64,000 nucleotides of DNA from an uncultured Rubripirellula sp. GTDB taxonomy: Bacteria; Planctomycetota; Planctomycetia; Pirellulales; Pirellulaceae. Where the stretch lies: positions 60,958-124,957 of the forward strand of contig CALJHC010000009.1 of the NCBI GenBank assembly GCA_938075415.1. Direction: 5' to 3'. A program made the translations under genes and the position numbers. Shown one piece after another: positions 38,048-47,360 of the stretch; the first letter of the stretch is position 1, and every line of letters begins with the position of its first letter. The notes under the pieces are model-generated. The model did not search any database, was not told the DNA's origin, and saw nothing but the letters and a program-made list of their open reading frames with translations.

Positions 38048-38410
38048 ATGGGCAGTTTTGAACCCAAGGAAACCGCAGATCAGTGGAGACAGAAAAAATG
38101 TCTACCCTGCGAAGGTGGCGTGGATCCTATCGGTCCGGAGCAGGCGAAGGAACTGATGGTTGCGATCCCAAATTGGAATCTCGCCGATGGATCGTTGGCT
38201 ATCGATCGAAACGTCCAATGCAAGAATTTTGTGGAAGCGATTTCGTTGCTAAACCAAATTGCAGACGTCGCTGAGGAGGAACAGCATCATCCTGATCTCC
38301 ACCTGACTGGATATCGCAAGCTGCAAATCCTCTTAACCACGCACGCCATTGGTGGTCTCAGTGAAAACGATTTCATCGTCGCTGCAAAGATTGACAAACT
38401 GTTTGATTGA
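38048..38410 (+). CDS. Pterin-4a-carbinolamine dehydratase
   Basis: A 120-residue protein with the complete PCD signature near its C-terminus: 'EEEQHHPDLHLTGYRKLQI' followed by 'LTTHAIGGLSENDFIVAAKID'. The HHP and THA-GGL-ND elements hold the active-site histidines that dehydrate 4a-hydroxytetrahydrobiopterin. The N-terminal 25 residues include a Cys-rich 'KKCLPCEGG', common in bacterial members. No aromatic amino acid hydroxylase is nearby, and many bacteria carry PCD without one, so the physiological substrate is uncertain. It may share a transcript with the S46 peptidase gene. Confidence 0.92.
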   Translation: MGSFEPKETADQWRQKKCLPCEGGVDPIGPEQAKELMVAIPNWNLADGSLAIDRNVQCKNFVEAISLLNQIADVAEEEQHHPDLHLTGYRKLQILLTTHAIGGLSENDFIVAAKIDKLFD

Positions 38411-38938
38411 AAAGTTTTGCACCGGTGAGTTTTGGACAGTCTTTGAAAATATCGGTCAACTGACTTGCCGAAGGTCGCTGGCGAAAGAGAGAGAGAGCAA
38501 AATTTTCGTGGTTAGAAACCCAGCTGGATTCACCCTGATCATGCCCGCGAAGGACCATGCCAAGCCGTCAAGGTAAAAGCGGAGTGGCAGCAGGGCGATT
38601 TTGGTTGGTTGAGGGGGGGCGTTTCGCGAAGCAATTTTTGAAGGGATACCCTCAATGGGTTTCACTGAAGAAGCGGAGTGGCTTGGCGTCTCAGCTTGTG
38701 GGGGGACAAAGCTGGTGAATCGCGGGTGTGCACTGCTGAGGCAATCTCAGGGTTGATTCGGTTCGAGTGACGCAAGTGAATCTATCTTCGCTGAGTTCGG
38801 GCGGGAGAAAAAATTGAGAACTCGCCACTCATTAGCGCTGTTCGGATTTAGTAAATCGGACATACTATTGAGAGATAAGGCTTGAGGGGATGTGCCTCAA
38901 AGAATTTCGATCTGACTTCGGACGCAAGGATGGTCCGC
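38411..38938. other. Intergenic, nothing recognised
   Basis: About 530 bases between co-directional genes, with no tandem array, RNA gene or clear terminator seen. Confidence 0.5.
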
Positions 38939-40120
38939 ATGAACGCAATCATCAAAGATTCGCCGCAACTTTGCTTTGGTGCTAATCCATTCAATCCCCA
39001 TGGTCCAAGGCCGATGGAATTGATTGGCGCCCCTTCCAAAAAACAACTTCGGCAACGACTTGCTCAGTCCTGCCCGCGGGTTCCCGGGGTTTATGGAATG
39101 CTGGATCGCCATGGGCGGCTGATCTACGTCGGGAAAAGCAAATCTCTGAGGTCACGGCTCGGCAGCTACTTTGCTAACTCCAGCGTCAATGAGAAGGGCG
39201 GCAGAATTATTGAGAACACGCGTGCCATACTTTGGGAAACGCAACCTAGTGATTTTGCGGCGTTGGTTCGTGAGCAGCAATTGATTCGACGTTTTAGTCC
39301 TCGCTGGAACGTGCAAGGCGTGCCAAAGCGACAGCGACCGGTTTATCTTTGTTTGGGCCGTAATCCGGCCATGTTTTTCCTCGCATCTGAACCCCCATCG
39401 GAATGCGTTGCTGTTGAGGGGCCTTTTCATGGCGCTGGCAGGATGAAGCGAGCGGTAGAATCTTTGAACAAGGTGTTTCAGTTGCGTGACTGTGGCCAGA
39501 AACAGGTGTTTCATTTTGCGGAGCAGCTTGAGTTGTTCTCGATGGAGCATCGTCCGGGCTGCTTGCGATTCGAAGTGGGGACTTGCTCTGGACCCTGTGC
39601 CGCAGGTTGCACTCGGGCGGATTACGACACGCAGGTGAGTGCGGCCGAAAGTTTTCTTGACGGGTTCAATGATGAACCACTTGGCATCATGCGAGATCAG
39701 TTTTCGTTGGCGATGAAACAGCATCAGTACGAGCTTGCAGGGCGAGCCCATGAGACTGTTCAAAGCTTGGAGTATGTGGAGCGTAAACTCAAATTGCTCG
39801 CAACGGCTAGAAGGCGTTTTACCTTCATTTATGCGGTGCCAGGCTATGACGGCTGTGGTATCTGGTACCTCATTCATAGCGGAGAAATCGCCGATGCAAT
39901 CGCCGCGCCAAAGCACAAGCAGGATGACTCCGAGTTGGGAAACAAGCTTCGGCAATGGTCAGCCATGACGCAAAATCAGCTTCAACGAGGTCATGGTATT
40001 TATCCATACACACTGCAGCTTGTCGCTTCCTGGTTCAGAAAACACCGAAGTGAATTGGAAAAAGCATTTCCAATTTTGGATGCTGCAAAGCAATTTTCCA
40101 AACGCAAGCAACCGGCGTGA
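38939..40120 (+). CDS. UvrC/Cho-like GIY-YIG nuclease
   Basis: A protein of about 393 residues matching the N-terminal half of UvrC, which makes the 3' incision in nucleotide excision repair. The GIY-YIG domain is complete: 'GVYGMLDRHGRLIYVGKSKSLRSRLGSYF' (split as GVYGML and LIYVGKSKSLRSRL) with the catalytic Glu in 'ALVREQQLIRRFSPRWN'. A four-cysteine cluster 'GCLRFEVGTCSGPCAAGC' sits where UvrC has its iron-sulfur cysteines. A UVR-like helical pair follows. The C-terminal RNase H-like endonuclease and helix-hairpin-helix domains are missing, as in Cho. ATG 38939 has AAGGA eight bases upstream; the in-frame TTG 38882 and ATG 38930 are less likely. Confidence 0.85.
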   Translation: MNAIIKDSPQLCFGANPFNPHGPRPMELIGAPSKKQLRQRLAQSCPRVPGVYGMLDRHGRLIYVGKSKSLRSRLGSYFANSSVNEKGGRIIENTRAILWETQPSDFAALVREQQLIRRFSPRWNVQGVPKRQRPVYLCLGRNPAMFFLASEPPSECVAVEGPFHGAGRMKRAVESLNKVFQLRDCGQKQVFHFAEQLELFSMEHRPGCLRFEVGTCSGPCAAGCTRADYDTQVSAAESFLDGFNDEPLGIMRDQFSLAMKQHQYELAGRAHETVQSLEYVERKLKLLATARRRFTFIYAVPGYDGCGIWYLIHSGEIADAIAAPKHKQDDSELGNKLRQWSAMTQNQLQRGHGIYPYTLQLVASWFRKHRSELEKAFPILDAAKQFSKRKQPA

Positions 40121-40877
40121 CTCTCCCGGAAGCAGGGAATTCGTTTCCGTCGATCAAAAAGTTGTTTGTTAAGGCCTGCCGATCGAATCGCGTGATCTAG
40201 GAGGGAAACACGTGGTGAATCGCCAGCCCGCACGGCCAGCCCTGTTATTGGCTGCCTTGCCTTGGCATAGAGAAAGAAGCTTGAGGGGCGACGTTGCTTG
40301 TTTTGTGGCTTGTGGTTCGAAGGAAAGTCAGTTCCTGTCATGCGTTCTGGCGGCCTCAGTGGCCGGAATAAGTTCTCGTCGGTCCGGTTTAATCGATCCT
40401 GTCTAATCAACCCTCGCCTGAAAAGGGGATCCTGCACGATGTGAGGGGACGGCGTGATGCGATGAGGTGATTGATTGAGCGAATCCTTTCGCACTTCTAA
40501 CTACCTGCCCTCTTTGCCTAGTTTGCCTTGGACTTGTAGCCTTCTCGGGGACGCAGCTTTCACTTTTGGGTGCAAGAGTCATGCTGCCAGAGCAATGAGG
40601 GTCTCGGTGCAGAGAGTGGTATGAGCAGGGTGCGGTCTTGCGTCCGTGTGCCAATGATTCCAAGCTTTTTGATGACATTCTTCAATCGGCAAGCTTTCAA
40701 CCCTGTCCTGTTCACGGGTGTGAGCAGCATTGTGGGATTTAGGCTTGGAAGAACCACAGACTGCCGGCCGGAGATGTGATTTCAAAAACCCACGGGAGCG
40801 TACGGTTTTCCCTAAAGGGCTGAGCCCTTGCCGACGTGATATAATCAACGATAAACATCCATCCAACGGAGTGACTC
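40121..40877. other. Intergenic upstream of the PQQ-propeller gene
   Basis: About 760 bases. A perfect seven-base inverted repeat with one-base loop, aagggct-g-agccctt, lies at 40815-40829, 48 bases before the next start, and a tataat box follows at 40840-40845. Overlapping open frames at 40560-40866 look spurious. Two complementary segments (ttccaagc at 40658, gcttggaa at 40743) could indicate a structured RNA, but this is weak. Confidence 0.5.
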
Positions 40878-42116
40878 ATGCCCACGACTCTTCTACGCTC
40901 TCTTTTTACCGCTGCCGCCATCGGGATTTTAGGTGCCTCGACTTTGACCGCTGCGGACTGGAATCAATGGAGAGGGCCAGGGCGTGACGGGATTGTCTCG
41001 GACTCAGAATGGCCGGACAAACTGACGGATCATCTGGATCTAGCGTGGGAGAAACCTCTTGGTCCCAGTTACAGCGGTCCTGTCGTTCACGACGGAAAAG
41101 TCTTCACCACTGAGACTGTGGATCGCAAGTTTGAGCGAGTTACGGCATATGACCTTGGTTCTGGCGAAGTAGCCTGGGCAGTGCAGTGGGAAGGCTCAAT
41201 GTCGGTCCCTTTCTTCGCTGCATCGAACGGTGATTGGATCCGTTCGACGCCCGTTTGTGCTGAGGGAAAACTGCTTGTCTTGGGGATGCGGGACGTTTTA
41301 GTCTGTCTGAATCCCGTCGACGGCACAGAGTTATGGAAGGTGGACTTTGCTACCGACTTCGGCTCGCCGCTTCCCTCATTCGGAGCGGTTTGCTCGCCGA
41401 TGGTTGACGACGGAGCGGTCTACATCCAGACCGGAGGGGCTGTCTGCAAGCTGTCTCTGGAAGATGGAAGCTTAATTTGGAAAACCCTTGAAAATTCGAA
41501 GGGGATGATGAGCAGCGGAGCTTTCTCCAGCCCCGTGATTGCTGAACTGCAGGGTGTGAAGCAGATGGTGGTTCAGACGCGGGAAGAGATGTGCGGCGTC
41601 GAGTTGGCCACAGGGAACGTTTTGTGGAGGCAAGCTATCAAATCGTTTCGTGGCATGAACATCCTCACTCCTTTGGTGATGGGAAACAAAATTTTCACTT
41701 CAGCTCACAGCGGGAGGGCCCAGCTTTTCGACCTCAATCTAGTGGGAGACAAGTGGTCGATCAGCGAAGTTTGGAATCAAAACACCCAAGCCTACATGTC
41801 GTCACCGGTGATGTTGAACGATCAGATTTATCTGCATCTCAAGAACGAGCGATTCACGAGCATTGATCCGGAAACCGGCAAGTCGAATTGGACGACGCGA
41901 CCCTACGGGAAATACTGGAGCATGGCCACCAACGGTGATCGTCTTCTCTCATTAAGCGACAAAGGCGAATTGCGTCTGATCACGCATTCCACCGAAGAAT
42001 TCGAGCTTGTTGACGAAGTCAAAGTGGCTGAGAATTCTTGGGCTCACTTGGCAGTTCAAGGTGACCTTGTCATCGTGCGCGACTTGAAGGCCTTGAAAGT
42101 TTACCGCTGGAAATAA
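40878..42116 (+). CDS. Exported PQQ-type beta-propeller (BamB-like) protein
   Basis: A 412-residue propeller protein with a signal peptide (residues 1-25, 'LLRSLFTAAAIGILGAS'). The mature N-terminus 'WNQWRGPGRDGIVSDSEWP' is the opening motif of the large planctomycete family of PQQ-like proteins. Blades repeat the pattern of 'VVHDGKVFTTE', 'VTAYDLGSGEVAWAVQW', 'LLVLGMRDVLVCLNPVDGTELWKV', 'MCGVELATGNVLWRQ' and 'FTSIDPETGKSNWTT'. The quinoprotein-specific catalytic residues are not evident, so a scaffold or binding role is more likely than a dehydrogenase. Its gene ends 90 bases before the convergent xseA gene. Confidence 0.87.
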   Translation: MPTTLLRSLFTAAAIGILGASTLTAADWNQWRGPGRDGIVSDSEWPDKLTDHLDLAWEKPLGPSYSGPVVHDGKVFTTETVDRKFERVTAYDLGSGEVAWAVQWEGSMSVPFFAASNGDWIRSTPVCAEGKLLVLGMRDVLVCLNPVDGTELWKVDFATDFGSPLPSFGAVCSPMVDDGAVYIQTGGAVCKLSLEDGSLIWKTLENSKGMMSSGAFSSPVIAELQGVKQMVVQTREEMCGVELATGNVLWRQAIKSFRGMNILTPLVMGNKIFTSAHSGRAQLFDLNLVGDKWSISEVWNQNTQAYMSSPVMLNDQIYLHLKNERFTSIDPETGKSNWTTRPYGKYWSMATNGDRLLSLSDKGELRLITHSTEEFELVDEVKVAENSWAHLAVQGDLVIVRDLKALKVYRWK

Positions 42117-42206
42117 CTTTCAAACCGGTTGTTATCGTTCTGCTTCTGCAGTGTTCAAGCGGACCTCATTGGGGTCCGACGCTCAATTTTTGAGCCGGTT
42201 TGGTCA

Positions 42207-43415
42207 TCACGGCTTTTCCTGCTCGATGACGGACCAGAGGTCACCTTTTTGCAGTTTGGTGCGGATCCGTTGGCCTGCGGCGACCTCTGCGGGGTCGCTC
42301 AACGCTTGGCCGGATTCGCTCAGGGTCACGCTGTACCCTCTTGTCAGTACGTCCAGAGGGGATAAAGCCGATAACGAAGCGGCAGAAGCGGACAGCTTCG
42401 CTCGACCCAATCGGATTTGCGAGAACATCGCCAACCGCGCGCGGCTGTCCAATTCGTCGAGTCGGCGCGTTCGATCCAGAACCACATCGTGTGGCCGTTT
42501 CAATGCCGCACGTGAACCCAGCGATTCCAGTCTTGATCGGCGAGCATCCAGAATCACTCGTGCCTGCCTGCCAAGGCGTTGACCCAGATTCAGGACTCGA
42601 CGCTGCAGTGTGTTGACATCGGGAAGTACCTTGGTCGCACCATCGGTTGGTGTTAAGGCTCGAACATCAGCGGCCAAGTCGCATAGTGTCACGTCGATTT
42701 CATGCCCCACCGCCGACACGATTGGGATCGTTGAAGCAGCGACTGCTCGAACAACTGCTTCCTCGTTGAAGCACCAAAGGTCCTCGAGACTGCCGCCCCC
42801 GCGTGTCAGGACCAATGCATCAAGTTGCGGACGATATCGGTGCGCAAAGTCAAGCGCTTTGACCAGCGCCCCCACCGCCTCATTACCCTGAACAAGTGAT
42901 GGGATGATGATAATCTCGGTTCCACGCCATCGATGGGCTGCAGCTTGGAGAAAGTCTTGGATCGCCGCTCCGCTAGAACTTGTGATGACCCCAATACGCC
43001 GTGGGAAAATTGGCAAATCACGTTTTCTTTCTGCCGAAAAGAGACCTTCCTGATGAAGCTTGACCTGAAGTTTTTCGAAGGCCGCCTGCAATCCACCCTG
43101 ACCTTGAGTCTGAACTTTTCGGATCACAATTTGATAGGTACCACGGGGCGGGTAGACTTCAACATCTCCGAAACACAAGACACTTTGGCCATCCTTGAGC
43201 GGCTCCTTGAGACGCTGGGCAGCACTCCGCCAAATGACACCCCGAATCTGAGACGTCTCGTCCTTGAGCGTAAAATAGAGATGTCCGCTACGGGGACGGA
43301 CTAGATCCGATATTTCTCCCGATACCCAAATCGATGGAAAGGTTCCCTCAAGGATCGCTTTGATATGGCCAGTCAATTCGCTGACTGATACCGAATTGGG
43401 TTCTGTTGTTGCCAT
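42207..43415 (-). CDS. xseA: Exodeoxyribonuclease VII large subunit
   Basis: A 402-residue subunit of the ATP-independent single-strand exonuclease. The N-terminal OB fold ('SVSELTGHIKAILEGTFPSIWVSGEIS', seen as SVSELTGHIKAIL and IWVSGEIS; 'GHLYFTLKDETSQI') is followed by the catalytic core with 'RIGVITSSSGAAIQDF', 'VLTRGGGSLEDLWCFNEE' and 'SAVGHEIDVTLCDLAAD', which carry the family's conserved Asp and His residues. The C-terminal helical region and 'LSPLDVLTRGYSVT' are intact. The small subunit gene xseB, often adjacent, is absent here: only 90 bases separate the stop from the convergent propeller gene. Confidence 0.95.
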   Translation of the reverse strand: MATTEPNSVSVSELTGHIKAILEGTFPSIWVSGEISDLVRPRSGHLYFTLKDETSQIRGVIWRSAAQRLKEPLKDGQSVLCFGDVEVYPPRGTYQIVIRKVQTQGQGGLQAAFEKLQVKLHQEGLFSAERKRDLPIFPRRIGVITSSSGAAIQDFLQAAAHRWRGTEIIIIPSLVQGNEAVGALVKALDFAHRYRPQLDALVLTRGGGSLEDLWCFNEEAVVRAVAASTIPIVSAVGHEIDVTLCDLAADVRALTPTDGATKVLPDVNTLQRRVLNLGQRLGRQARVILDARRSRLESLGSRAALKRPHDVVLDRTRRLDELDSRARLAMFSQIRLGRAKLSASAASLSALSPLDVLTRGYSVTLSESGQALSDPAEVAAGQRIRTKLQKGDLWSVIEQEKP

Positions 43416-43533
43416 GAGTTACTTTCTGCTTCAGCTCACACTCACTGTGCTTTTGCCTGAGATCGTACATTGGATCATCAGACAGTGGATGATAGGTGGT
43501 CTACTTAACTGTGCGGACTATCCAAAACGGGGT

Positions 43534-44376
43534 TCAAACAGGCCACTCTCCCCGGAAAACTTCAACGGCACCGCCAGTCATCATCACCTCATCGGTATCG
43601 GAATTCCAATCAAGAACAAGGTCACCGCCGAGCAAGTGGTTCGTAATCCGTCGTTCGGTACGTCCCGTCAGGACACCGGCCACGCAAACGGCCGAAGCGC
43701 CGGTCCCACAAGCCCAAGTTTCACCAGAACCCCGCTCCCAAGTGCGTTGTCGGACCTCGGTTCGGGAGATCAGTTCCACAAACTCAACATTTGTACGTTT
43801 AGGAAATCGTGGGTCCGTTTCGATGATCGGGCCAACTCGCAACACCAGATCATCAGTGGCTTCGGGAACAAAAATGATACAGTGAGGATTGCCCATCGAA
43901 ACGCATGTTATGTCGAAGATGTGATTACCAAACTCAACAGAATGATTGACCACTGATCCTTGTTCAAGAATCGTTGTGGGTACCAGGGGTGCGTCAAGAA
44001 TCGGTTTGCCCATTTTTACGGTGATTTCATTAACCAAGCCGTTCTGATCAAGGTTAAGCGAAAGACTCAGGACTCCAGCACCCGTTTCGACACGCATCTC
44101 GCGTTGTTTTGCCAGTCCGTGATCGAACGCATATTTGGCGAGGCAACGAATGCCGTTGCCGCACATTTCCGCCTGACTGCCATCCGCGTTGTGCATCTGC
44201 ATGCGCACGTCGGCAATTTCACTGGGGCAGATGAAAATAATCCCATCACCACCCACACCAAAGTGGCGATGCGATACGGATCGAGCCAGTTCAGCCGCGT
44301 TATTGGGGACGGGTTGCGAGAAACAATCTACGTAAAGATAGTCGTTACCCGCGCCGTGCATTTTTGTGAATTTCAT
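43534..44376 (-). CDS. dapF: Diaminopimelate epimerase
   Basis: A 280-residue PLP-independent epimerase that converts LL- to meso-diaminopimelate for lysine and peptidoglycan synthesis. Both catalytic cysteines are present: C72 in 'AEMCGNGIRC' and C223 in 'WACGTGASA'. 'MHGAGNDYLYVD' at the N-terminus and 'MGNPHCIIFV' in the middle complete the family pattern. The presence of dapF supports a peptidoglycan-containing planctomycete. The gene starts at ATG 44376 and lies about 120 bases upstream of xseA on the same strand, so shared transcription is possible. Confidence 0.96.
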   Translation of the reverse strand: MKFTKMHGAGNDYLYVDCFSQPVPNNAAELARSVSHRHFGVGGDGIIFICPSEIADVRMQMHNADGSQAEMCGNGIRCLAKYAFDHGLAKQREMRVETGAGVLSLSLNLDQNGLVNEITVKMGKPILDAPLVPTTILEQGSVVNHSVEFGNHIFDITCVSMGNPHCIIFVPEATDDLVLRVGPIIETDPRFPKRTNVEFVELISRTEVRQRTWERGSGETWACGTGASAVCVAGVLTGRTERRITNHLLGGDLVLDWNSDTDEVMMTGGAVEVFRGEWPV

Positions 44377-44843
44377 GCCTCGTATCGTACCGGCACGCGC
44401 GGGATCTGAAAAGCAAAGTAATTGGCAAAGTCGAACTGCTCGGGCAATCGCTCATGACATGTACGCACCGATATCGTTCGTGAAATTGCCGGTGGCAAGG
44501 CGACAGGGGGATCAATGCCGTCTGTTTCGCTTGAAAGCTTGAAAAGGACCACCTGCTTTCTGATCTGTAAAAGATCTATACTATCGTCCGTTAGGTCAGA
44601 TCTCGGGCGATCGATTGCGCCATTCGTTCAGAAAAATAGCCACGGACAGCACGCGGGCCATCGATCGTAGTTCAGGGCAGTGAATCATGCGAGGCTGCCG
44701 TGCGGGAATCAGAGCGAAACCGACGACTGAATCAGGTGCCACCCATGATCGTCCTGCCAGCCATTTAACGTTGGTGAGTCAACCCGCTCAGCAAGGTGCT
44801 GCAAAACTCAACAATATCCAATTTCCTTCTCATCACAGACAAA
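44377..44843. other. Intergenic between divergent dapF and apt
   Basis: About 470 bases with an imperfect inverted region around 44560-44600 and no gene. In-frame codons upstream of the apt start (from 44796) could extend it by 16 residues but lack homology. Confidence 0.5.
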
Positions 44844-45365
44844 ATGATGACAGATCTTTACCAGCACATTCGCGACATTCCCGATTATCCAAAGTCCGGG
44901 ATTTTGTTCCGAGACATCACACCGCTTCTGGCTGACCCGCAAGCGTTTGAAGCTGCGATTGATGCAATGGCGGCTCCGTTTGCCAATGAATCCATTGATG
45001 TGATCGCAGCTGCTGAGGCGCGTGGGTTTATTTTCGGAACACCACTGGCTTTGCGACTCGGAGCAGGATTTTCACCGGTGCGAAAACCTGGAAAACTTCC
45101 GTTTCAAGTTCACGCCGACCGCTATGACCTCGAGTACGGTCAAGACGAACTGCAGGTCCACGTTGACGCGTTTCAACCGGGTCAACGCGTGTTGATTGTG
45201 GACGATCTTCTAGCCACCGGCGGTACGGTCGAGGCCTGCTGCCGACTGGTGGAAAAGTGCGGTGCGGAGGTGATCGGCTGCTCGTTTCTGATTCACCTTA
45301 AAAGTTTGCAAGGCGAAAAGAAACTTGGCGGCCGGCGAATTGAATCGGTCTTAAATTACGAGTGA
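44844..45365 (+). CDS. apt: Adenine phosphoribosyltransferase
   Basis: A 173-residue purine-salvage enzyme that makes AMP from adenine and PRPP. The N-terminal 'IRDIPDYPKSGILFRDITPLL' (seen as IRDIPDYPKSGILFRDI and TPLL) is diagnostic of APRT. 'AEARGFIFGTPLALRLG' and 'PVRKPGKLP' contribute to base binding, and the PRPP loop is 'VLIVDDLLATGGT'. The length fits bacterial Apt exactly when counted from ATG 44844 (ATG 44847 is equally possible). The gene ends 21 bases from the convergent potassium-channel gene. Confidence 0.96.
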   Translation: MMTDLYQHIRDIPDYPKSGILFRDITPLLADPQAFEAAIDAMAAPFANESIDVIAAAEARGFIFGTPLALRLGAGFSPVRKPGKLPFQVHADRYDLEYGQDELQVHVDAFQPGQRVLIVDDLLATGGTVEACCRLVEKCGAEVIGCSFLIHLKSLQGEKKLGGRRIESVLNYE

Positions 45366-45386
45366 GCAACGGCTTGTCAGAGAAAA

Positions 45387-46301
45387 TTAGATCTCTTTCG
45401 AACCGCCATCAAGACGCAGGCCACATCGATAACAGTACGTAGCATCCTCATGATGCGTCGTGGCATCGCATTGATGACAGGCGTCCGGGCCAGGCTTTTT
45501 TCGTCGTTGCATGATCTCGGCGTTGACAAAGGTTGAGGGAACAATAATCAAGCTGTAGCCCAGCAGAATCAACGCCGCGGAGATCACTTTTCCCGCGGAG
45601 GTTAACGGCACCACATCTCCGTAGCCCACCGTCGTCATGGTGACAATCGCCCAGTACATGGATTGCGGAATGGAGGTGAAGTCACTTTCCTCTTCGTGAC
45701 CCTGGGCCATGTAGGTTTCAATATGAAACATCAGGGTTCCGCTTATCGTCACGGCAACTAAGACAACCGCCAGAAAAACAATGATTTTGTTGCGTGCCGC
45801 CCACACTGCACCAGATAATTCATCTGCCTCGTTCATCATTCGCCACAATTTCAAAACCCGAAAAACGCGAAGCAAACGCACGCTTCTTAAAATCACAAAG
45901 GAACGCGATGAATTGCCTATTAACAACGTCATGTAACTTGGCAGGATACTTAGCAGATCGATCAAACCCCAGAAGCTGAATGCATACTTGATGGGATGCC
46001 GAACGCAGGACAGTCTTAGCAAATACTCCAAAGTAAAAAGACCTGTGAGCACCCATTCAATGACATCAAAAGTCGTCATCAAACTCGGTAAAGATTGGTA
46101 GGTCGGAACACTTTCGAGCGACACAACGGTGATGCTGGCTAATATTGCCACAAGCAATCCGATATCGAACCATCTTCCGGATCGCGTGTCTGCCTCAAAG
46201 ATGATGTCATACACAGCGGTACGTAAACCGTCCTGATCAGGGCGTTGAGTTAAGCGTTTTCTGCGTTGCGCTTTATTGGGCACCTGGGACATGGCGTTCA
46301 T
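45387..46301 (-). CDS. Voltage-gated K+ channel with zinc-ribbon tail
   Basis: A 304-residue six-helix potassium channel subunit. The selectivity filter is TVGYGD at residues 224-229, between the pore helix 'SMYWAIVTMT' and S6 'SAALILLGYSLIIVPSTFV'. The voltage sensor S4 has arginines at every third place (R139, R142, R145, R148) in 'RSVRLLRVFRVLK'. S1-S3 cover about residues 45-125. After S6 comes a short basic linker and an unusual zinc ribbon with C275-x2-C278 and C290-x2-C293. The basic N-terminus (residues 10-25) is cytoplasmic. The zinc ribbon, rather than an RCK or cyclic-nucleotide domain, is the remarkable part. Confidence 0.93.
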   Translation of the reverse strand: MNAMSQVPNKAQRRKRLTQRPDQDGLRTAVYDIIFEADTRSGRWFDIGLLVAILASITVVSLESVPTYQSLPSLMTTFDVIEWVLTGLFTLEYLLRLSCVRHPIKYAFSFWGLIDLLSILPSYMTLLIGNSSRSFVILRSVRLLRVFRVLKLWRMMNEADELSGAVWAARNKIIVFLAVVLVAVTISGTLMFHIETYMAQGHEEESDFTSIPQSMYWAIVTMTTVGYGDVVPLTSAGKVISAALILLGYSLIIVPSTFVNAEIMQRRKKPGPDACHQCDATTHHEDATYCYRCGLRLDGGSKEI

Positions 46302-46444
46302 TCATTTCAGTAGATTGGTTCGGCAACACTTGACGCTTGGCAATACCACCAAGTTGATTCAGGACAATATTCTGCACGAGATTGTGTTGGAAGCCAAGAA
46401 TCCAGTCGGGGGATCTCATCAAAACGGCGGAGGAACAATTGTTC

Positions 46445-47293
46445 ATGTATGCACCGCAATCTTCAGATCCACCAGGCAGACGAGGTTCGGGGCATTGGTT
46501 AGCAACGAATCTTTCTCTGAGAGAAGGAGGCTCGGCTTGGTTAGAACGCTCGGTATCACCAATGCGTGGAATATCTGGCACAAGCGACATAAGTAGCCAA
46601 TTTGATGGGAAAAACCGACTCCCGCCCGAAGATGTTTGGCTCCAACATCCTGAAGTCGTATCAATGATTGTCATAGCGGCCTCACGAGCGGCGCGTCGGT
46701 CCCTGCTCAGTTCATGGTTCTGGATGCATCTGCCAATGTATCCCCACAAATCGCATTGCAGCATGCTTTCTACTGGAAGTAACCCTATTGATGAATCCTC
46801 TGGTCAGCCGTACTACCGTTGCGCGGTTCCGGACGAGCTAAGTCGTGGCTGCTTGCATGTCGGTTGGAAAAAAGCAATTGCTTCGATCCAAGAAACCTCG
46901 ATTGATGGCTTCACCATTCTCGTTCCATCGCGTTTCAGGAAAGCCCTTCGGTCCAAGCGTCGCTGGACGCTTGAATTCCAAAGTGCTTTTTTTGAGGTAG
47001 CTCCTGAGTGGTATTGTGAGACCAAAGATGGCCGTGTGCAGATAGGGCTGTGTCGTTTGAGCGACCTCACAAAACCTGAAGCCATACGACGCCCTAAGGT
47101 AGCTTGGCATCAGCGAGCCGGCATGCACGATTCGGGATATGCTTCATCGATTTTTTGGGGCCTGCTGCTGGCAGCCTTCATGGTTCTGGCGTTACCCGGT
47201 GTGGGCGATCAACTGGGGACTGCCCCAATCATCCAATCGAGTTTTGAGTGGATTCTAAAATCGCTCAATCAAATCATTGATGCATTGATTTGA
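46445..47293 (+). CDS. Unknown protein with C-terminal membrane segment
   Basis: A protein of about 282 residues divergent from the potassium channel gene. The sequence has ordered features: 'LPPEDVWLQHPEVVSMIVIAA', 'YYRCAVPDELSRGCLHVGWKK', a beta-rich middle ('IQETSIDGFTILVPSRFRKAL', seen in parts) that faintly recalls a PilZ-type barrel, and a C-terminal hydrophobic span 'FWGLLLAAFMVLALPGV' with a short amphipathic tail. ATG 46445 has GGAGGA ten bases upstream; TTG 46382 in frame would add 21 residues. I do not recognise a named family, and the PilZ resemblance is only a suggestion. Confidence 0.6.
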   Translation: MYAPQSSDPPGRRGSGHWLATNLSLREGGSAWLERSVSPMRGISGTSDISSQFDGKNRLPPEDVWLQHPEVVSMIVIAASRAARRSLLSSWFWMHLPMYPHKSHCSMLSTGSNPIDESSGQPYYRCAVPDELSRGCLHVGWKKAIASIQETSIDGFTILVPSRFRKALRSKRRWTLEFQSAFFEVAPEWYCETKDGRVQIGLCRLSDLTKPEAIRRPKVAWHQRAGMHDSGYASSIFWGLLLAAFMVLALPGVGDQLGTAPIIQSSFEWILKSLNQIIDALI

Positions 47294-47360
47294 AGTAAGA
47301 TCCGTTTTCAAGTCGAGCAGGGGGACCTGCATTTTCACTTGATCACGCACAAGAGAATCG

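Noticed and set aside
40560..40830. Possible structured RNA or group II intron remnant upstream of the PQQ-propeller gene
   Set aside because: Two complementary segment pairs exist, but they cross each other, and no domain V-like or known RNA motif could be confirmed by eye.
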